From: Sphingorhabdus sp. SMR4y
Lineage (GTDB): Bacteria > Pseudomonadota > Alphaproteobacteria > Sphingomonadales > Sphingomonadaceae
Assembly: GCF_002218195.1 (NCBI RefSeq)
Contig: NZ_CP022336.1
Location: 558,001 to 622,000, forward strand
Length of the DNA stretch: 64,000 nt
Direction of reading: 5' to 3'
Made by a program: the position numbers and the translations under genes. The stretch's first letter is position 1; each line of letters begins with the position of its first letter. This document shows, piece after piece, positions 17,863 to 26,670 of the stretch. A model generated the notes under the pieces. It worked only from the letters and a program-made list of their open reading frames with translations. It was not told the DNA's origin and did not search any database.

Positions 17863-17883
17863 CCCTACCGCAGAGCGGTGGGG
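17863..17883. repeat. 9-bp hairpin downstream of the MFS gene
   Basis: CCCTACCGC (17863-17871) pairs with GCGGTGGGG (17875-17883) around an AGA loop, with one G-T pair. There is no T tract, so it is a REP-like stem or an atypical terminator for the transporter gene. Confidence 0.5.
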
Positions 17884-17980
17884 AGGAGGCAACCGCAGGA
17901 TGGTATTGGGGCTGGCCGGGCTGGACGCGGTTTTTGGGTGTTGGGCGGCTCTCGAAGGGCTGTTCTTGCCGGGCAGGCCA

Positions 17981-18094
17981 CCTCCCCATCACTACGCGAC
18001 AGGGAGGAAAGTTGGGTTTGTTTGCCGCATTTGCCCCTCCGTCAGCCGTTCCGGCTGCCACATCCCCATTGCTGCACAACGCGGAGGAATGTGG
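17981..18094. repeat. Cluster of short palindromic (REP-like) elements
   Basis: Three stems follow each other: CCTCCC/GGGAGG (17981-17986 with 18002-18007), CAGCCG/CGGCTG (18043-18048 with 18052-18057), and CCACAT/ATGTGG arms (from 18058 and ending at 18094). The outer two units also resemble each other in direct orientation: GCCACcTCCCCAT and GCCACaTCCCCAT are each followed about 20 bases later by GGAGGAA. This is the pattern of dispersed intergenic palindromes in alphaproteobacteria. Confidence 0.5.
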
Positions 18095-18479
18095 TTTTTT
18101 CAACAGGCTTTCCTACAGCGCTGGCCCCGTGGCATATTCGCCAATGGCTCTTTGACAATCGAACCCCGATCCACTCCCTCTGCAAATGCGGACAGGAAAG
18201 TTATGCGGCTGTCCGGTGCCTTCTCCCTGCCGCCCGTTCAGCCTGCCTGCTCCCAAGCTGAACAATCCGCTTTTACGGGCCGGAACTGCTGCGCAAATCG
18301 CGCCCGAAAAACCCCAAAGCTTTTCAAATTCATAACCGTGTAAAGTGTGTAAAGTTCGATCGCGGCGCGCGCGGCGGAGCGGCGGGTAAAATGGGTGGCG
18401 CGGGGCGGTCGTTTTTTGCTGATCTATCCTGCTGACGTTTCCTGCTGACAAGGGGCTGAGCCCCTGCTAACGGGCGCGG

Positions 18480-20285
18480 ATGACCGAACGTTCCCATATC
18501 CGCAATTTTTCCATCATCGCCCATATTGATCATGGCAAATCGACTCTCGCCGACCGGCTGATCCAGCATACCGGCGGGCTGACCGAGCGCGAGATGAGCG
18601 AGCAGGTGCTCGACAATATGGATATCGAGCGCGAGCGCGGAATCACGATCAAGGCGCAGACGGTGCGGCTCAACTATACCGCCAAGGATGGCGAGACCTA
18701 TGAACTCAGCCTGATGGACACGCCGGGTCATGTCGACTTTGCCTATGAAGTGTCGCGGAGCCTGGCGGCGTGCGAGGGCGCGTTGCTGGTGGTCGATGCG
18801 GCGCAGGGGGTCGAGGCGCAGACGCTGGCCAATGTCTACCAGTCGATCGAGCATGATCACGAGATCATTCCGGTGCTCAACAAGATCGATCTGCCGGCCG
18901 CCGAGCCGGAGCGGGTGCGCAACGAGATCGAGGAGATCATCGGGCTGGACGCGTCGGACGCGGTGATGGCGAGCGCCAAGTCGGGGATCGGTATCGAGGA
19001 TATTCTCGAGCAGATCGTGACAAGAATTCCGCCACCGGGCGGCGACCGCGACAAGCCATTGAAGGCGATGCTGGTCGACAGCTGGTATGATCCCTATCTC
19101 GGCGTGGTCATTCTGGTGCGGGTGATCGACGGGGTGCTGACCAAGGGCCAGCGGATCAAGTTCATGGCCCAGGGCACCGAGCATCTGGTCGACCGGGTCG
19201 GCTGCATGCGACCGAAGATCGAACAATTGCCGGAACTGGCGGCCGGTGAAATCGGCTTTATCACCGCGCAGATCAAGGAAGTCAGCCAGACCGCGGTCGG
19301 CGACACGATCACCACGGTGAAGAATCCGGCGCCCGAGGCTTTGCCGGGCTTCAAGGAAGTGCAGTCGGTGGTCTTCTGCGGCCTGTTCCCGGTCGATGCG
19401 GCGGACTTCGAGAAATTGCGCGAGAGCATCGGCAAGCTGCGGCTTAACGATGCGAGCTTCACCTTCGAGATGGAGACGAGCGCGGCTTTGGGGCAGGGCT
19501 TCCGCTGCGGTTTTCTGGGGCTGCTGCATCTGGAGATTGTCCAGGAGCGGCTGACGCGTGAATATGACCTGGATCTGATCACCACGGCGCCGTCGGTGGT
19601 CTATCGGATCGAGATGAACGATGGCAGCGAGCAATTCCTGCACAACCCGGCGGACATGCCGGACGTGGTCAAGATTCGCGAGATCGAGGAGCCGTGGATC
19701 GAGGCGACCATCTATTGCCCCGACGAATATCTCGGCGGTATCTTGAAGCTTTGCCAGGACCGGCGCGGGGTGCAGAAGAACCTGACCTATGTCGGCGACC
19801 GGGCGCAGGTGGTCTATGAACTGCCGCTCAACGAGGTGGTGTTCGATTTCTACGACCGGCTGAAGAGCATTTCGCGCGGCTATGCCAGCTTTGACTATCA
19901 CCAGATCGGCTTGCGCACCGGGCAGCTGGTCAAGATGAACATCATGGTCAACGGCGATCCGGTCGACGCGCTGAGCATGATCGTCCATCGCGACGCCGCC
20001 GAGGCGCGCGGCCGGCACATGTGCGAGCGGCTCAAGGACCTGATCCCGCGGCATCTGTTCAAGATCCCGGTGCAGGCCGCGATCGGCGGCAAGGTAATCG
20101 CCCGCGAGACCATCTCGGCGATGCGCAAGGATGTGACCGCCAAATGCTATGGCGGCGATATCAGCCGCAAGAAGAAGCTGCTCGACAAGCAGAAGAAGGG
20201 CAAGGCGAAGATGCGCGAATATGGCAATGTCAGCATCCCGCAGGAAGCCTTCATTGCCGCGCTGAAAATGGGCGACGAGGGCTAG
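18480..20285 (+). CDS. lepA: Elongation factor 4 (LepA), ribosome back-translocase GTPase
   Basis: This 601-residue translational GTPase acts on the ribosome during initiation or stalled elongation. The G domain has [14 protein letters not shown] (G1, residues 13-26), RGITIKAQ (G2), DTPGHVDF (G3), NKIDLP (G4) and the SAKSG motif (G5). EF-G-like domains II, III and V follow, and then the LepA-specific C-terminal domain with [24 protein letters not shown]. The last segment ([13 protein letters not shown]) is the diagnostic LepA end. The start ATG 18480 gives [15 protein letters not shown], as in other LepA proteins. No classical ribosome site is visible directly upstream. It is transcribed alone. 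Confidence 0.98.
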   Translation: MTERSHIRNFSIIAHIDHGKSTLADRLIQHTGGLTEREMSEQVLDNMDIERERGITIKAQTVRLNYTAKDGETYELSLMDTPGHVDFAYEVSRSLAACEGALLVVDAAQGVEAQTLANVYQSIEHDHEIIPVLNKIDLPAAEPERVRNEIEEIIGLDASDAVMASAKSGIGIEDILEQIVTRIPPPGGDRDKPLKAMLVDSWYDPYLGVVILVRVIDGVLTKGQRIKFMAQGTEHLVDRVGCMRPKIEQLPELAAGEIGFITAQIKEVSQTAVGDTITTVKNPAPEALPGFKEVQSVVFCGLFPVDAADFEKLRESIGKLRLNDASFTFEMETSAALGQGFRCGFLGLLHLEIVQERLTREYDLDLITTAPSVVYRIEMNDGSEQFLHNPADMPDVVKIREIEEPWIEATIYCPDEYLGGILKLCQDRRGVQKNLTYVGDRAQVVYELPLNEVVFDFYDRLKSISRGYASFDYHQIGLRTGQLVKMNIMVNGDPVDALSMIVHRDAAEARGRHMCERLKDLIPRHLFKIPVQAAIGGKVIARETISAMRKDVTAKCYGGDISRKKKLLDKQKKGKAKMREYGNVSIPQEAFIAALKMGDEG

Positions 20286-20345
20286 GCCCTGCCGGTTGCG
20301 CGCCGATGGGGTGCCGATCTCCTGCAAGTAAATTACTGTAAATCG

Positions 20346-20387
20346 TTGAAACGGGTTACAACTATTGTTATAGTGAATAAGTTGTAA
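20346..20387 (+). promoter_or_regulatory. Promoter with operator-like inverted repeat
   Basis: TTGAAA (20346-20351) and TATAGT (20369-20374) are separated by exactly 17 bases, a good vegetative promoter. A perfect 8-bp inverted repeat, TTACAACT (20356-20363) and AGTTGTAA (20380-20387), brackets the -10 box, the position expected for a repressor operator. It would drive the small gene starting at 20419. Confidence 0.6.
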
Positions 20388-20418
20388 ACGGGTCTGGAAT
20401 GATTTGCGGGAGTCATCA

Positions 20419-20640
20419 ATGCTTGGTCTATTCGAACCGTCCTATCGCCGTAACAGGGACGAGCGTGAGATCAGATATTATTTCACCAAATATGGCGAAG
20501 ATGCGCCGGCCGTTCTGAGCGATCGGTCGGATCGCGAAGGACTGTCTTCGCGCGACCGGCGCCACTGGCGGCGTTTGGCGCGAAAGGCGCGGCGAGCAAG
20601 AAAAACATGGCTGGCTGCGCTCGAAAACACTGGATCCTAG
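20419..20640 (+). CDS. Small basic protein, hypothetical
   Basis: This 73-residue protein starts at ATG 20419 with GGGAG eight bases upstream and a well-formed promoter 45 bases before that. It begins with an aromatic patch (MLGLFEPSYRR), continues with a charged REIRYYFTKYGEDAPAVL segment, and ends in an Arg-rich helix (RDRRHWRRLARKARRARKTW). The composition suggests a nucleic-acid- or membrane-binding small protein; I recognise no family. Its stop overlaps that of the convergent methyltransferase gene by three bases (CTAG). Promoter and ribosome site make it a likely real gene. Confidence 0.65.
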   Translation: MLGLFEPSYRRNRDEREIRYYFTKYGEDAPAVLSDRSDREGLSSRDRRHWRRLARKARRARKTWLAALENTGS

Positions 20641-21428
20641 CCGCTGTCCCGCTGATAGGGGCAGGGCTTTATGTCGCCGGGTGCGATGGCCGGACCCTTG
20701 GCTCGAAAACGCGCGAAATAACCGCCAAGTTCGGGCCGCTCCATGAAGCCGACCAGCTCGTAGCCGACTGCTTCGAATTCGCAGAATAGCTGCTTCGGCG
20801 GGATGCCGTGCTGGGAGAAATCGCGGTTGACGTCGACTACAATCACTTCACCGGTACCGTGATCTCCGGCCTTGCCGATCAAGGCCGGACGCAGGCGCGA
20901 GAGGAAGGCGTAGGGCTCGCGCACTTCGTGATACATGTGGACCAGGAATATCCGGTCAAAACTTTTCTCGGGCAGCCGTGGATCATCCGGCGCGCCGAGC
21001 TTTATCGATACGTTGTCGAGGCTTTCCCGATTGACCCGCTCGGCCAGCCGGTCGATCGCGCCTTCGTCGATATCCTGCGCCAGAACCCGGCCCCGGGCCC
21101 CGACTTTCTCCGCGAGCCGCACGGTGTAATAGCCTTCGCCAGCGCCGATGTCGGCGACCGTCATGCCCGGTTCAAGCCCGGCAGCCTTCATGATCTCTTC
21201 GGCTTCGCCACGCTTGTCGCGGGCGGTCTCGGTCGACCATTGATTGCCGGCCAGTTCCGATACTGGCCGGGAAGCAGGCGGATAGGCCCGCGCGGTTTCG
21301 GCGCGCAGCTCATCGTCGTCAGGCAGCCGCTTGCAGGCACCGAGAGGCACCATCATCAGCATTATGGCAGCAAGGCCAGTGATCAGCCGGGCGGGCTGGC
21401 CCCCAAGCGGGGCGGCATAATATTTCAT
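20637..21428 (-). CDS. Class I SAM-dependent methyltransferase with lipoprotein signal
   Basis: This 263-residue protein from ATG 21428 carries a hydrophobic signal ending in the lipobox LGAC (MLMMVPLGACKRLPDDD), so it should be exported and lipidated. The body is nevertheless a Rossmann methyltransferase: AAGLEPGMTVADIGAGEGYYTVRLAEKVG is the SAM-binding motif I (DIGAGEGYYT), RVLAQDI provides the acidic ribose contact, and FDRIFLVHMYHEV is motif IV. The substrate is unknown. Related exported methyltransferase-like proteins are annotated in many Gram-negative genomes, and whether they use SAM outside the cytoplasm is unresolved. It lies 107 bases downstream of the molybdenum hydroxylase operon on the same strand. 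Confidence 0.85.
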   Translation of the reverse strand: MKYYAAPLGGQPARLITGLAAIMLMMVPLGACKRLPDDDELRAETARAYPPASRPVSELAGNQWSTETARDKRGEAEEIMKAAGLEPGMTVADIGAGEGYYTVRLAEKVGARGRVLAQDIDEGAIDRLAERVNRESLDNVSIKLGAPDDPRLPEKSFDRIFLVHMYHEVREPYAFLSRLRPALIGKAGDHGTGEVIVVDVNRDFSQHGIPPKQLFCEFEAVGYELVGFMERPELGGYFARFRAKGPAIAPGDIKPCPYQRDSG

Positions 21429-21535
21429 CGACGGAAGACTAGGGGAGCGCAGGGTCCGGTTCAATCCCTCTTTGCTGTCGGTGCCAGCATGATATTTTTC
21501 CCGGTCCGCATCCGGACAGGAAAGCCGGTTCCCTC

Positions 21536-23743
21536 CTACTGGTCCGGTAAGCCGGCCAGTATTTTGTCGAGCGTCGCCGGATAGTCCCGCACCCGAATAC
21601 CGGTGGCGTTGTAGATCGCGTTGGTGATCGCGGCTGCGGCGCCGCATATACCCAGTTCACCAATACCCTTGGCCTGAATGGGGCTGGCATATTCGTCGCG
21701 CTCCTTGAGCAGCACGACTTCGATCTGCGGCACGTCGAGATTCACCGGGATGTGATATTCGGCCAGATCGTGGTTGACGATATGTCCGTCCCGCTCATCG
21801 AATGCCATTTCTTCGGTCAGCGCGCTGCCAATGCCCCAGATCATGCCGCCATAGCATTGCGATGTTGCGGTTTTTTCGTTTAGTATTCGTCCTGCGCCGA
21901 ACACGCCGAGCATCCGTTTGACCCGCGTTTCACCGGTTACCGCGTTGACGGCGACTTCGGCAAAATAGGAGCCGTAGGTCGCCTGTTGCCAGTCCTCCAA
22001 TGTCTTACCGGGCTCGATATGGCCGATCGCGGATATTTCCTGTCCGTCCAGAATGTCGGACACGGGTCGTGCCGAGGCGCCAGTGCCGGCGTTCCCGTCG
22101 GCGAGGGTGAGATCGGCTTCGTCGCTACCAAGTTTTTCGGCGATCTTGCTGCGAATTTCCTCGCAGGCCAGAAAGACTGCCGAACCCGAGGAGGATGCGC
22201 CCCACGATCCGCCCGATCCCGGTCCGGCGGGAAAGTCGGTGTCGCCCAGTCTGGTTTCCACCTTGTCCGCCGGCAAGCCGAGCATGTCGCAGGCAATTTG
22301 TGTCAATATCGCGTAGGTCCCGGTGCCGATGTCTGTCATGTCGGTTTCGACCACGGCGGTGCCATCCCCGCGCAGCGTTACTCTGGCCTTCGCTTCCGAA
22401 AGAATATTTACCCGGGCGGCGCCTGCCATGCCGTGCCCGATCAGCCAGTCGCCGTCGCGGGTTCCACCGGGCTTCCGGTTGCGCTTGTCCCATCCGAACC
22501 GCTTTGCACCTTCATCGAGCGCTTCGGTGAACCGGCGGGAGGAATAAGGAATGTCCTTTTCCGGATGCTGTTCGGGAATATTGCGTTTTCTGAACTCGAC
22601 CGGATCAATGCCGGCGGCTTCCGCCAGTTCATCCATGGCATTTTCCAGGACCTGCATACCAACCGCTTCGCCCGGCGCGCGGACGGAGCCACCGCAAGTG
22701 CGGTTAAGCCGTGCGACTTCGATGCCAAGCTTGCGGTTCTGTCCGCCATAGAGGAAATGGGTTGCCTGGGTGACGGGCTCGTAAAATTCCTCGCCCGGCA
22801 GATTGGAGACGAGACATTCGTGTCCAAGACCCGTCAAGACGCCGTCTTCTCCGCAAGCTAGCCGGACATGCTGGCGGGTTTCGGACCGGCGCATCGTGGT
22901 TTCAAAAACCTGTTGGCGAGACAAGGTGACGCAAACCGGTCGACCGATCTCTTTCGCGGCAATGGCCGCGGCCACCGCTTCCGGCGACAGGCCCAGTTTC
23001 GAACCAAAGCCGCCGCCGACAAAGGGGGACAACATCCGGATATTTTCCGGAACGATGTTCAGTGCGTCAGCCAGTTCATTGATATTGAAATTGAGCATCT
23101 GGTAGCTGCCGCGCAGGGTCAGCTTGTCGCCGTCCCAGCTGGCGATAGCGCAATGCGGTTCCATTGCGGCGCTGTTGTGGCCGGGCGTGCGATATATCTG
23201 GTTAACGGTGAAGGCGGCGTCGCGCATCGCCTGATCAAGATCGCCCTGATCCAGTTGGTCATCCTCGGGCTTGTCGACCTCGGTTTCCGCTGCCTCGGGG
23301 TCAAAGGCGGCATTGCCTTCCGCTTCGTAGCGGATCGGCAGCCGGTTGGCAGCATGGCGTGCCTTTTCAAATGTATCAGCAACCACCAGCGCAATCGGCT
23401 GACCAAAATAATCAACCTTCTTTGCACCCTGTGCAGGCGCTTCATTGGCGCCGCCCTGGGCCGGGCGCCGCAGCAGGCGATCGTCGGTGATGACCGCGTG
23501 TACCGCTTCGTCCGACAGTATCGCTTCGCTCGCGACGTCGGTGACGCGCCCCTTGGAAATGGTCGCTCTGGCGAGAACGCCGTAGACCATGTCCGGAACA
23601 TCCCACTCGTGCGCATAAGTGGCCTGGCCGGAAACCTTCAGCGGACCGTCGGGCCGGTCCATCGCCGTTCCGACCAGTCCCTGGCGCATATCATCGAGCC
23701 GGTTGCGATTGTCTGGCTTGTCCATTTTCCGATGCGCGTTCAT
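21536..23743 (-). CDS. paoC: Molybdenum-cofactor subunit of a xanthine dehydrogenase-family oxidoreductase (PaoC/YagR-like)
   Basis: This is the large catalytic subunit (735 residues) of a heterotrimeric molybdenum hydroxylase that oxidises an aldehyde or heterocycle with water. It has GLVGTAMDRPDGPLKVSGQATYAHEW at the start, the cofactor-binding segments VGGGFGSK and GGSVRAPGEAVGMQ, and the glycine-rich GPGSGGSWGASSSGSA. The essential active-site glutamate is Glu696 in KGIGELG. There is no Tat signal on any subunit, so the enzyme is probably cytoplasmic, unlike periplasmic E. coli PaoABC. The start codon overlaps the stop of the FAD-subunit gene by four bases (ATGA). The substrate is not evident from sequence; aromatic aldehydes would be the family expectation. 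Confidence 0.92.
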   Translation of the reverse strand: MNAHRKMDKPDNRNRLDDMRQGLVGTAMDRPDGPLKVSGQATYAHEWDVPDMVYGVLARATISKGRVTDVASEAILSDEAVHAVITDDRLLRRPAQGGANEAPAQGAKKVDYFGQPIALVVADTFEKARHAANRLPIRYEAEGNAAFDPEAAETEVDKPEDDQLDQGDLDQAMRDAAFTVNQIYRTPGHNSAAMEPHCAIASWDGDKLTLRGSYQMLNFNINELADALNIVPENIRMLSPFVGGGFGSKLGLSPEAVAAAIAAKEIGRPVCVTLSRQQVFETTMRRSETRQHVRLACGEDGVLTGLGHECLVSNLPGEEFYEPVTQATHFLYGGQNRKLGIEVARLNRTCGGSVRAPGEAVGMQVLENAMDELAEAAGIDPVEFRKRNIPEQHPEKDIPYSSRRFTEALDEGAKRFGWDKRNRKPGGTRDGDWLIGHGMAGAARVNILSEAKARVTLRGDGTAVVETDMTDIGTGTYAILTQIACDMLGLPADKVETRLGDTDFPAGPGSGGSWGASSSGSAVFLACEEIRSKIAEKLGSDEADLTLADGNAGTGASARPVSDILDGQEISAIGHIEPGKTLEDWQQATYGSYFAEVAVNAVTGETRVKRMLGVFGAGRILNEKTATSQCYGGMIWGIGSALTEEMAFDERDGHIVNHDLAEYHIPVNLDVPQIEVVLLKERDEYASPIQAKGIGELGICGAAAAITNAIYNATGIRVRDYPATLDKILAGLPDQ

Positions 23744-24729
23744 GCTGCTGCTCCTGTCTGCGTGGCCTCTTTCAGGACCGAAATCAAAACGCGTCGCGTC
23801 AGGGGTATCTTGAAGTCATTGCTGCCATAGCCCTGTGCTCCGGCGAGCAGGTGATCGGCGGCTTTGCCAAACAATTTTGTGGAAGGCCGTTGTCCGACCA
23901 GCAATTCCTCGACGGTTTCGTCACGCCAGGGTTTATGCGCCAACCCGCCAAATGCCAGAGCGGCGCTGGCTATTGAATCCTCGCCCATTTTTATAACAGC
24001 TGCCACCGAGCACAGTGCAAAGGCGTAAGAAGCACGGTCCCTCACTTTCTGGTAAACCTGCTTGCCTTTTACGGGTGGCGGCAAAATCACCGCTATGATC
24101 AGATCACCGGCTTCAAGGATATTGTCCTTCTCCGGATGGTCGCCGGGCAGGCGGTGAAAATCCTGTATCGGAACATTCCGGATATCGCCGCTACTGTCTT
24201 CAATCTCGATCAGCGCATCCAGCGCCGTCATCGCCACAGCCATGTCGCCGGGATAGGTGGCGATACAGGCATCGCTCGCCCCCAGTATCGCGTGAATGCG
24301 GTTGAAACCCTGCATCGCCTGACAGCCGGAACCGGGCTCCCGCTTGTTGCAGGGCATGGCGGTATCATAGAAATAATAGCAGCGGGTGCGCTGGCACAGG
24401 TTGCCGCCGGTGGTTGCCTTGTTGCGCAACTGTCCGCTCGCGCCGGCAAGGATGGCGCGTGACAGGACCGGATAGTCGTCGCGGATGCGCTTGTCTGCGG
24501 CGCAGTCACTGTTCGTCACCAGTGCGCCGATCCGCAAACCGCCGTCATCGGTCTCGCTGATCTCCGAGAGGTCCAGCCGGTTGATATCGACCAGCTTGTC
24601 GGGGGTCATCACCTCGAGTTTCATCAAGTCCAGCAGGTTGGTCCCGCCGGCGATAAAGGCCGCGTCTTTCACTGCCTGTGCGGTGGCGTCGCTCCGTCCG
24701 GTGGCTCGCGCATAGTGAAAGGATTTCAT
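23740..24729 (-). CDS. paoB: FAD-binding subunit of the molybdenum hydroxylase (PaoB/YagS-like)
   Basis: This 329-residue subunit passes electrons from the molybdenum centre to the acceptor through FAD. It contains the FAD pyrophosphate loop AGGTNLLDLMK (residues 27-37) and GATVT-type text in ALVTNSDCAADKRI. Cys112, Cys117, Cys127 and Cys136 lie in the segment GNLCQRTRC...PCNKREPGSGC, which in E. coli PaoB binds an extra [4Fe-4S] cluster absent from most xanthine dehydrogenases. This places the enzyme in the PaoABC branch. It ends with the CO-dehydrogenase flavoprotein C-terminal domain (ASAALAFGGLAHKPWR). Both ends overlap the neighbouring genes by four bases, indicating translational coupling. 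Confidence 0.93.
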   Translation of the reverse strand: MKSFHYARATGRSDATAQAVKDAAFIAGGTNLLDLMKLEVMTPDKLVDINRLDLSEISETDDGGLRIGALVTNSDCAADKRIRDDYPVLSRAILAGASGQLRNKATTGGNLCQRTRCYYFYDTAMPCNKREPGSGCQAMQGFNRIHAILGASDACIATYPGDMAVAMTALDALIEIEDSSGDIRNVPIQDFHRLPGDHPEKDNILEAGDLIIAVILPPPVKGKQVYQKVRDRASYAFALCSVAAVIKMGEDSIASAALAFGGLAHKPWRDETVEELLVGQRPSTKLFGKAADHLLAGAQGYGSNDFKIPLTRRVLISVLKEATQTGAAA

Positions 24730-25235
24730 GATTGCTCTCCGGCGGCCTGACGGATCGCGTTGACGATATTGGGATAGGCGGCGCAGCGGCAGAGGTTGCC
24801 ACTCATCCGCTCCGATATCTCTTTATCGCTCAATTCTGCGGGACCGTCGAGATCATCGGAAACGAAGCTCGGCCATCCGGCCCTGGCTTCTTCGATCATT
24901 GCCGTAGCAGAACAGATCTGGCCGGGTGTGCAGTAGCCGCACTGGAAACCGTCATGCTCGACGAAGGCGGATTGCAGCGCCGAGAGATTGTCCGGTTGGC
25001 CGATGCCCTCGATGGTCGTGATTGTGTCACCGCCATGCATGCAGGCCAAAGTCAGACAGGAATTGATCCGCCGGCCTTCGACAATGACCGTGCAGGCTCC
25101 GCATTGACCATGGTCGCAGCCCTTCTTGGTGCCCGTGAGCCCGAGATGGTTGCGCAACGCGTCGAGCAGAGTGACGCGGCTGTCGGCCTCCAGCTTGTGG
25201 GTCTCCCCGTTTACAACAAGTTCGGTGGTTTCCAT
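24726..25235 (-). CDS. paoA: [2Fe-2S] subunit of the molybdenum hydroxylase (PaoA/YagT-like)
   Basis: This 169-residue small subunit carries two [2Fe-2S] clusters. The plant-ferredoxin-type cluster uses Cys40, Cys45, Cys48 and Cys60 (GCDHGQCGACTV...NSC). The second, in the helical domain, uses Cys99, Cys102, Cys149 and Cys151 (GFQCGYCTPGQ...GNLCRC). The start ATG 25235 gives METTELVVNGE, the normal cytoplasmic form; a longer reading to 25292 would add a region without a Tat signal. AAGGA lies nine bases upstream of the chosen start. It is the first gene of the paoA-paoB-paoC operon. No maturation factor of the XdhC/PaoD type is next to it. Confidence 0.93.
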   Translation of the reverse strand: METTELVVNGETHKLEADSRVTLLDALRNHLGLTGTKKGCDHGQCGACTVIVEGRRINSCLTLACMHGGDTITTIEGIGQPDNLSALQSAFVEHDGFQCGYCTPGQICSATAMIEEARAGWPSFVSDDLDGPAELSDKEISERMSGNLCRCAAYPNIVNAIRQAAGEQS

Positions 25236-25542
25236 ATGACAGCGTCCTTCCCAAAAGTGGCGACGTGACATGTGTGAACTGACCAGAGACAAGATATCCT
25301 GGTCTGCAATGATGGTCAGTTGACGGGTCGATATCGCATGAGTCTGCCTGTCCTACGTATAGCGCAGGTCATTGGTTCCATAAGGAATGGATCATGGCGC
25401 GGTTATTTGCGACACCATCAAGGACGTGTCCGGGGGCAGGGCAATTATGGTGACCGTTTGCGCCGAGCCGGTCGAAGCATATTCAAGGTGACAGACACAT
25501 CTTCTACAGGCTCAGAGCGATCGAAACGAGCGGATGATATCC
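25236..25542. other. Intergenic region between paoA and prfB
   Basis: About 307 bases without a credible gene. The region holds the paoA promoter, which I cannot place, and a decayed palindrome next to the prfB stop (separate entry). Confidence 0.55.
25465..25513. repeat. Decayed copy of the GAGCCTGTCGAA palindromic repeat
   Basis: GAGCCGGTCGAA (25465-25476) and TTCTACAGGCTC (25502-25513) form a 10/12 inverted pair. Each arm resembles the arms of the better-preserved repeat at 59571-59641 (GAGCCTGTCGAAG core), so this looks like an eroded member of the same family. Confidence 0.5.
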
Positions 25543-26670
25543 TCAGTCGACGTCTTCGACATCAACCGCTTCGCCGGTCACTTTCTGGGCCAGTGTCGCG
25601 GCAATGAAGTCATCGAGCGCGCCGTCGAGCACATCGCCCGGAGCGCTGCTGGTGTGACCGGTGCGCAGATCCTTGACCATCTGATAGGGCTGGAGGACAT
25701 AGCTGCGGATCTGGTGGCCCCAGCCGATCTCGGTCTTGGCTTCATATTCGCCCGAGGCTTCGGCCTCGCGGCGCTGCAACTCGGCTTCGAAAAGACGCGC
25801 TTTCAGCATGCCCATCGCGGTGGCGCGGTTCTTGTGCTGGCTGCGGTCATTCTGGCTGGCGACGACAATTCCCGTGGGCTGATGGGTGATCCGGACGGCG
25901 CTGTCGGTGGTGTTGACGTGCTGGCCGCCGGAGCCGGAAGCGCGATAGGTGTCGATCTTGAGGTCGCTCTCGTTGATCTCGACCTCGAAGCTGTCGTCGA
26001 TCACAGGATAGACCCAGACGCTCGAGAAACTGGTGTGGCGTTTGGCGGCACTGTCATAGGGCGAGATACGCACCAGCCGGTGAACACCGCTTTCTGTCTT
26101 GGCATAGCCGTAGGCATTCTCGCCCTTGACCTCGATGGTGGCCGATTTGATGCCCGCCTGGTCGCCCGCCTGATAGTCGACCATGGTGACCTTGTAGCCG
26201 CGCGCCTCGGCCCAGCGCTGGTACATGCGGAGCAGCATTTCGGCCCAGTCCTGGCTTTCGGTACCGCCGGCGCCTGCATGAATTTCTATATAGGTGTCTA
26301 GACCGTCGGCTTCGCCGGACAGCAGTGCCTTGACCTTGTCGCGATCGGCGCGGGTGGCGAGTTTCTCGAGTGTGGCAACGCCTTCGTCGGCCAGGCCGGC
26401 ATCGCCTTCTTCCTCGGCCATTTCGATAAATTCGAGCGCGTCGTCGCGTTCCTGCTGGATTTCCTGCGCGGCGCCGATCGATTCATCGAGGCGGCGACGT
26501 TCGGTCATGACGGCCTGGGCAGCGTTCTGGTCGTCCCACAGGGTCGGATCCTCGACCCGGGCGTTGAGCTCGTCGAGACGGCGCAGGGCAACATCCCAGT
26601 TGAGTGCGGTTTTGATCAGGGAAAGTGCAGCGTCGATCCGGTCGACATAGGCTTGCGCGTCGGCACGCAT
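25543..26670 (-). CDS. prfB: Peptide chain release factor 2
   Basis: RF2 reads UGA and UAA stop codons and releases the finished peptide. The 375 residues contain domain 1 helices, the GGQ loop (SGSGGQHVNTTDSAVRITH), and the SPF-type stop-codon motif region (HRLVRISPYDSAAKRHTSF). The start is ATG 26670, with GGAG seven bases upstream. A TTG at 26682 is rejected because it overlaps that ribosome site. The reading frame is continuous from the start, with no in-frame UGA, so the programmed frameshift that controls RF2 in E. coli is absent. The gene usually follows mrcA in alphaproteobacteria; here it is separated from it. Confidence 0.97.
   Translation of the reverse strand: MRADAQAYVDRIDAALSLIKTALNWDVALRRLDELNARVEDPTLWDDQNAAQAVMTERRRLDESIGAAQEIQQERDDALEFIEMAEEEGDAGLADEGVATLEKLATRADRDKVKALLSGEADGLDTYIEIHAGAGGTESQDWAEMLLRMYQRWAEARGYKVTMVDYQAGDQAGIKSATIEVKGENAYGYAKTESGVHRLVRISPYDSAAKRHTSFSSVWVYPVIDDSFEVEINESDLKIDTYRASGSGGQHVNTTDSAVRITHQPTGIVVASQNDRSQHKNRATAMGMLKARLFEAELQRREAEASGEYEAKTEIGWGHQIRSYVLQPYQMVKDLRTGHTSSAPGDVLDGALDDFIAATLAQKVTGEAVDVEDVD

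Larger units (their letters stand above)
17844..18479. other. Long intergenic region between the MFS gene and lepA
   Basis: These 636 bases contain open frames but none with a plausible start, codon pattern or recognisable product. The first 250 bases hold several palindromes (separate entries). The last 140 bases before lepA are less structured and include a short direct repeat of GTGTAAAG. The lepA promoter must lie here, but I cannot place it with confidence. Confidence 0.6.

Noticed and set aside
17426-18343. Plus-strand open frame crossing the MFS stop into the intergenic gap
   Set aside because: The start lies within the transporter gene in another frame, and the text is Arg/Pro-rich with no domain.
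18330-20327. Very long open frame antisense to lepA (665 codons)
   Set aside because: It mirrors the codon structure of lepA and has no recognisable domains. Such frames are expected opposite G+C-rich genes.
25320-25607. 95-codon open frame upstream of prfB on the plus strand
   Set aside because: It overlaps the end of prfB, lacks a ribosome site, and its sequence is arginine-rich shadow text over a decayed palindrome.
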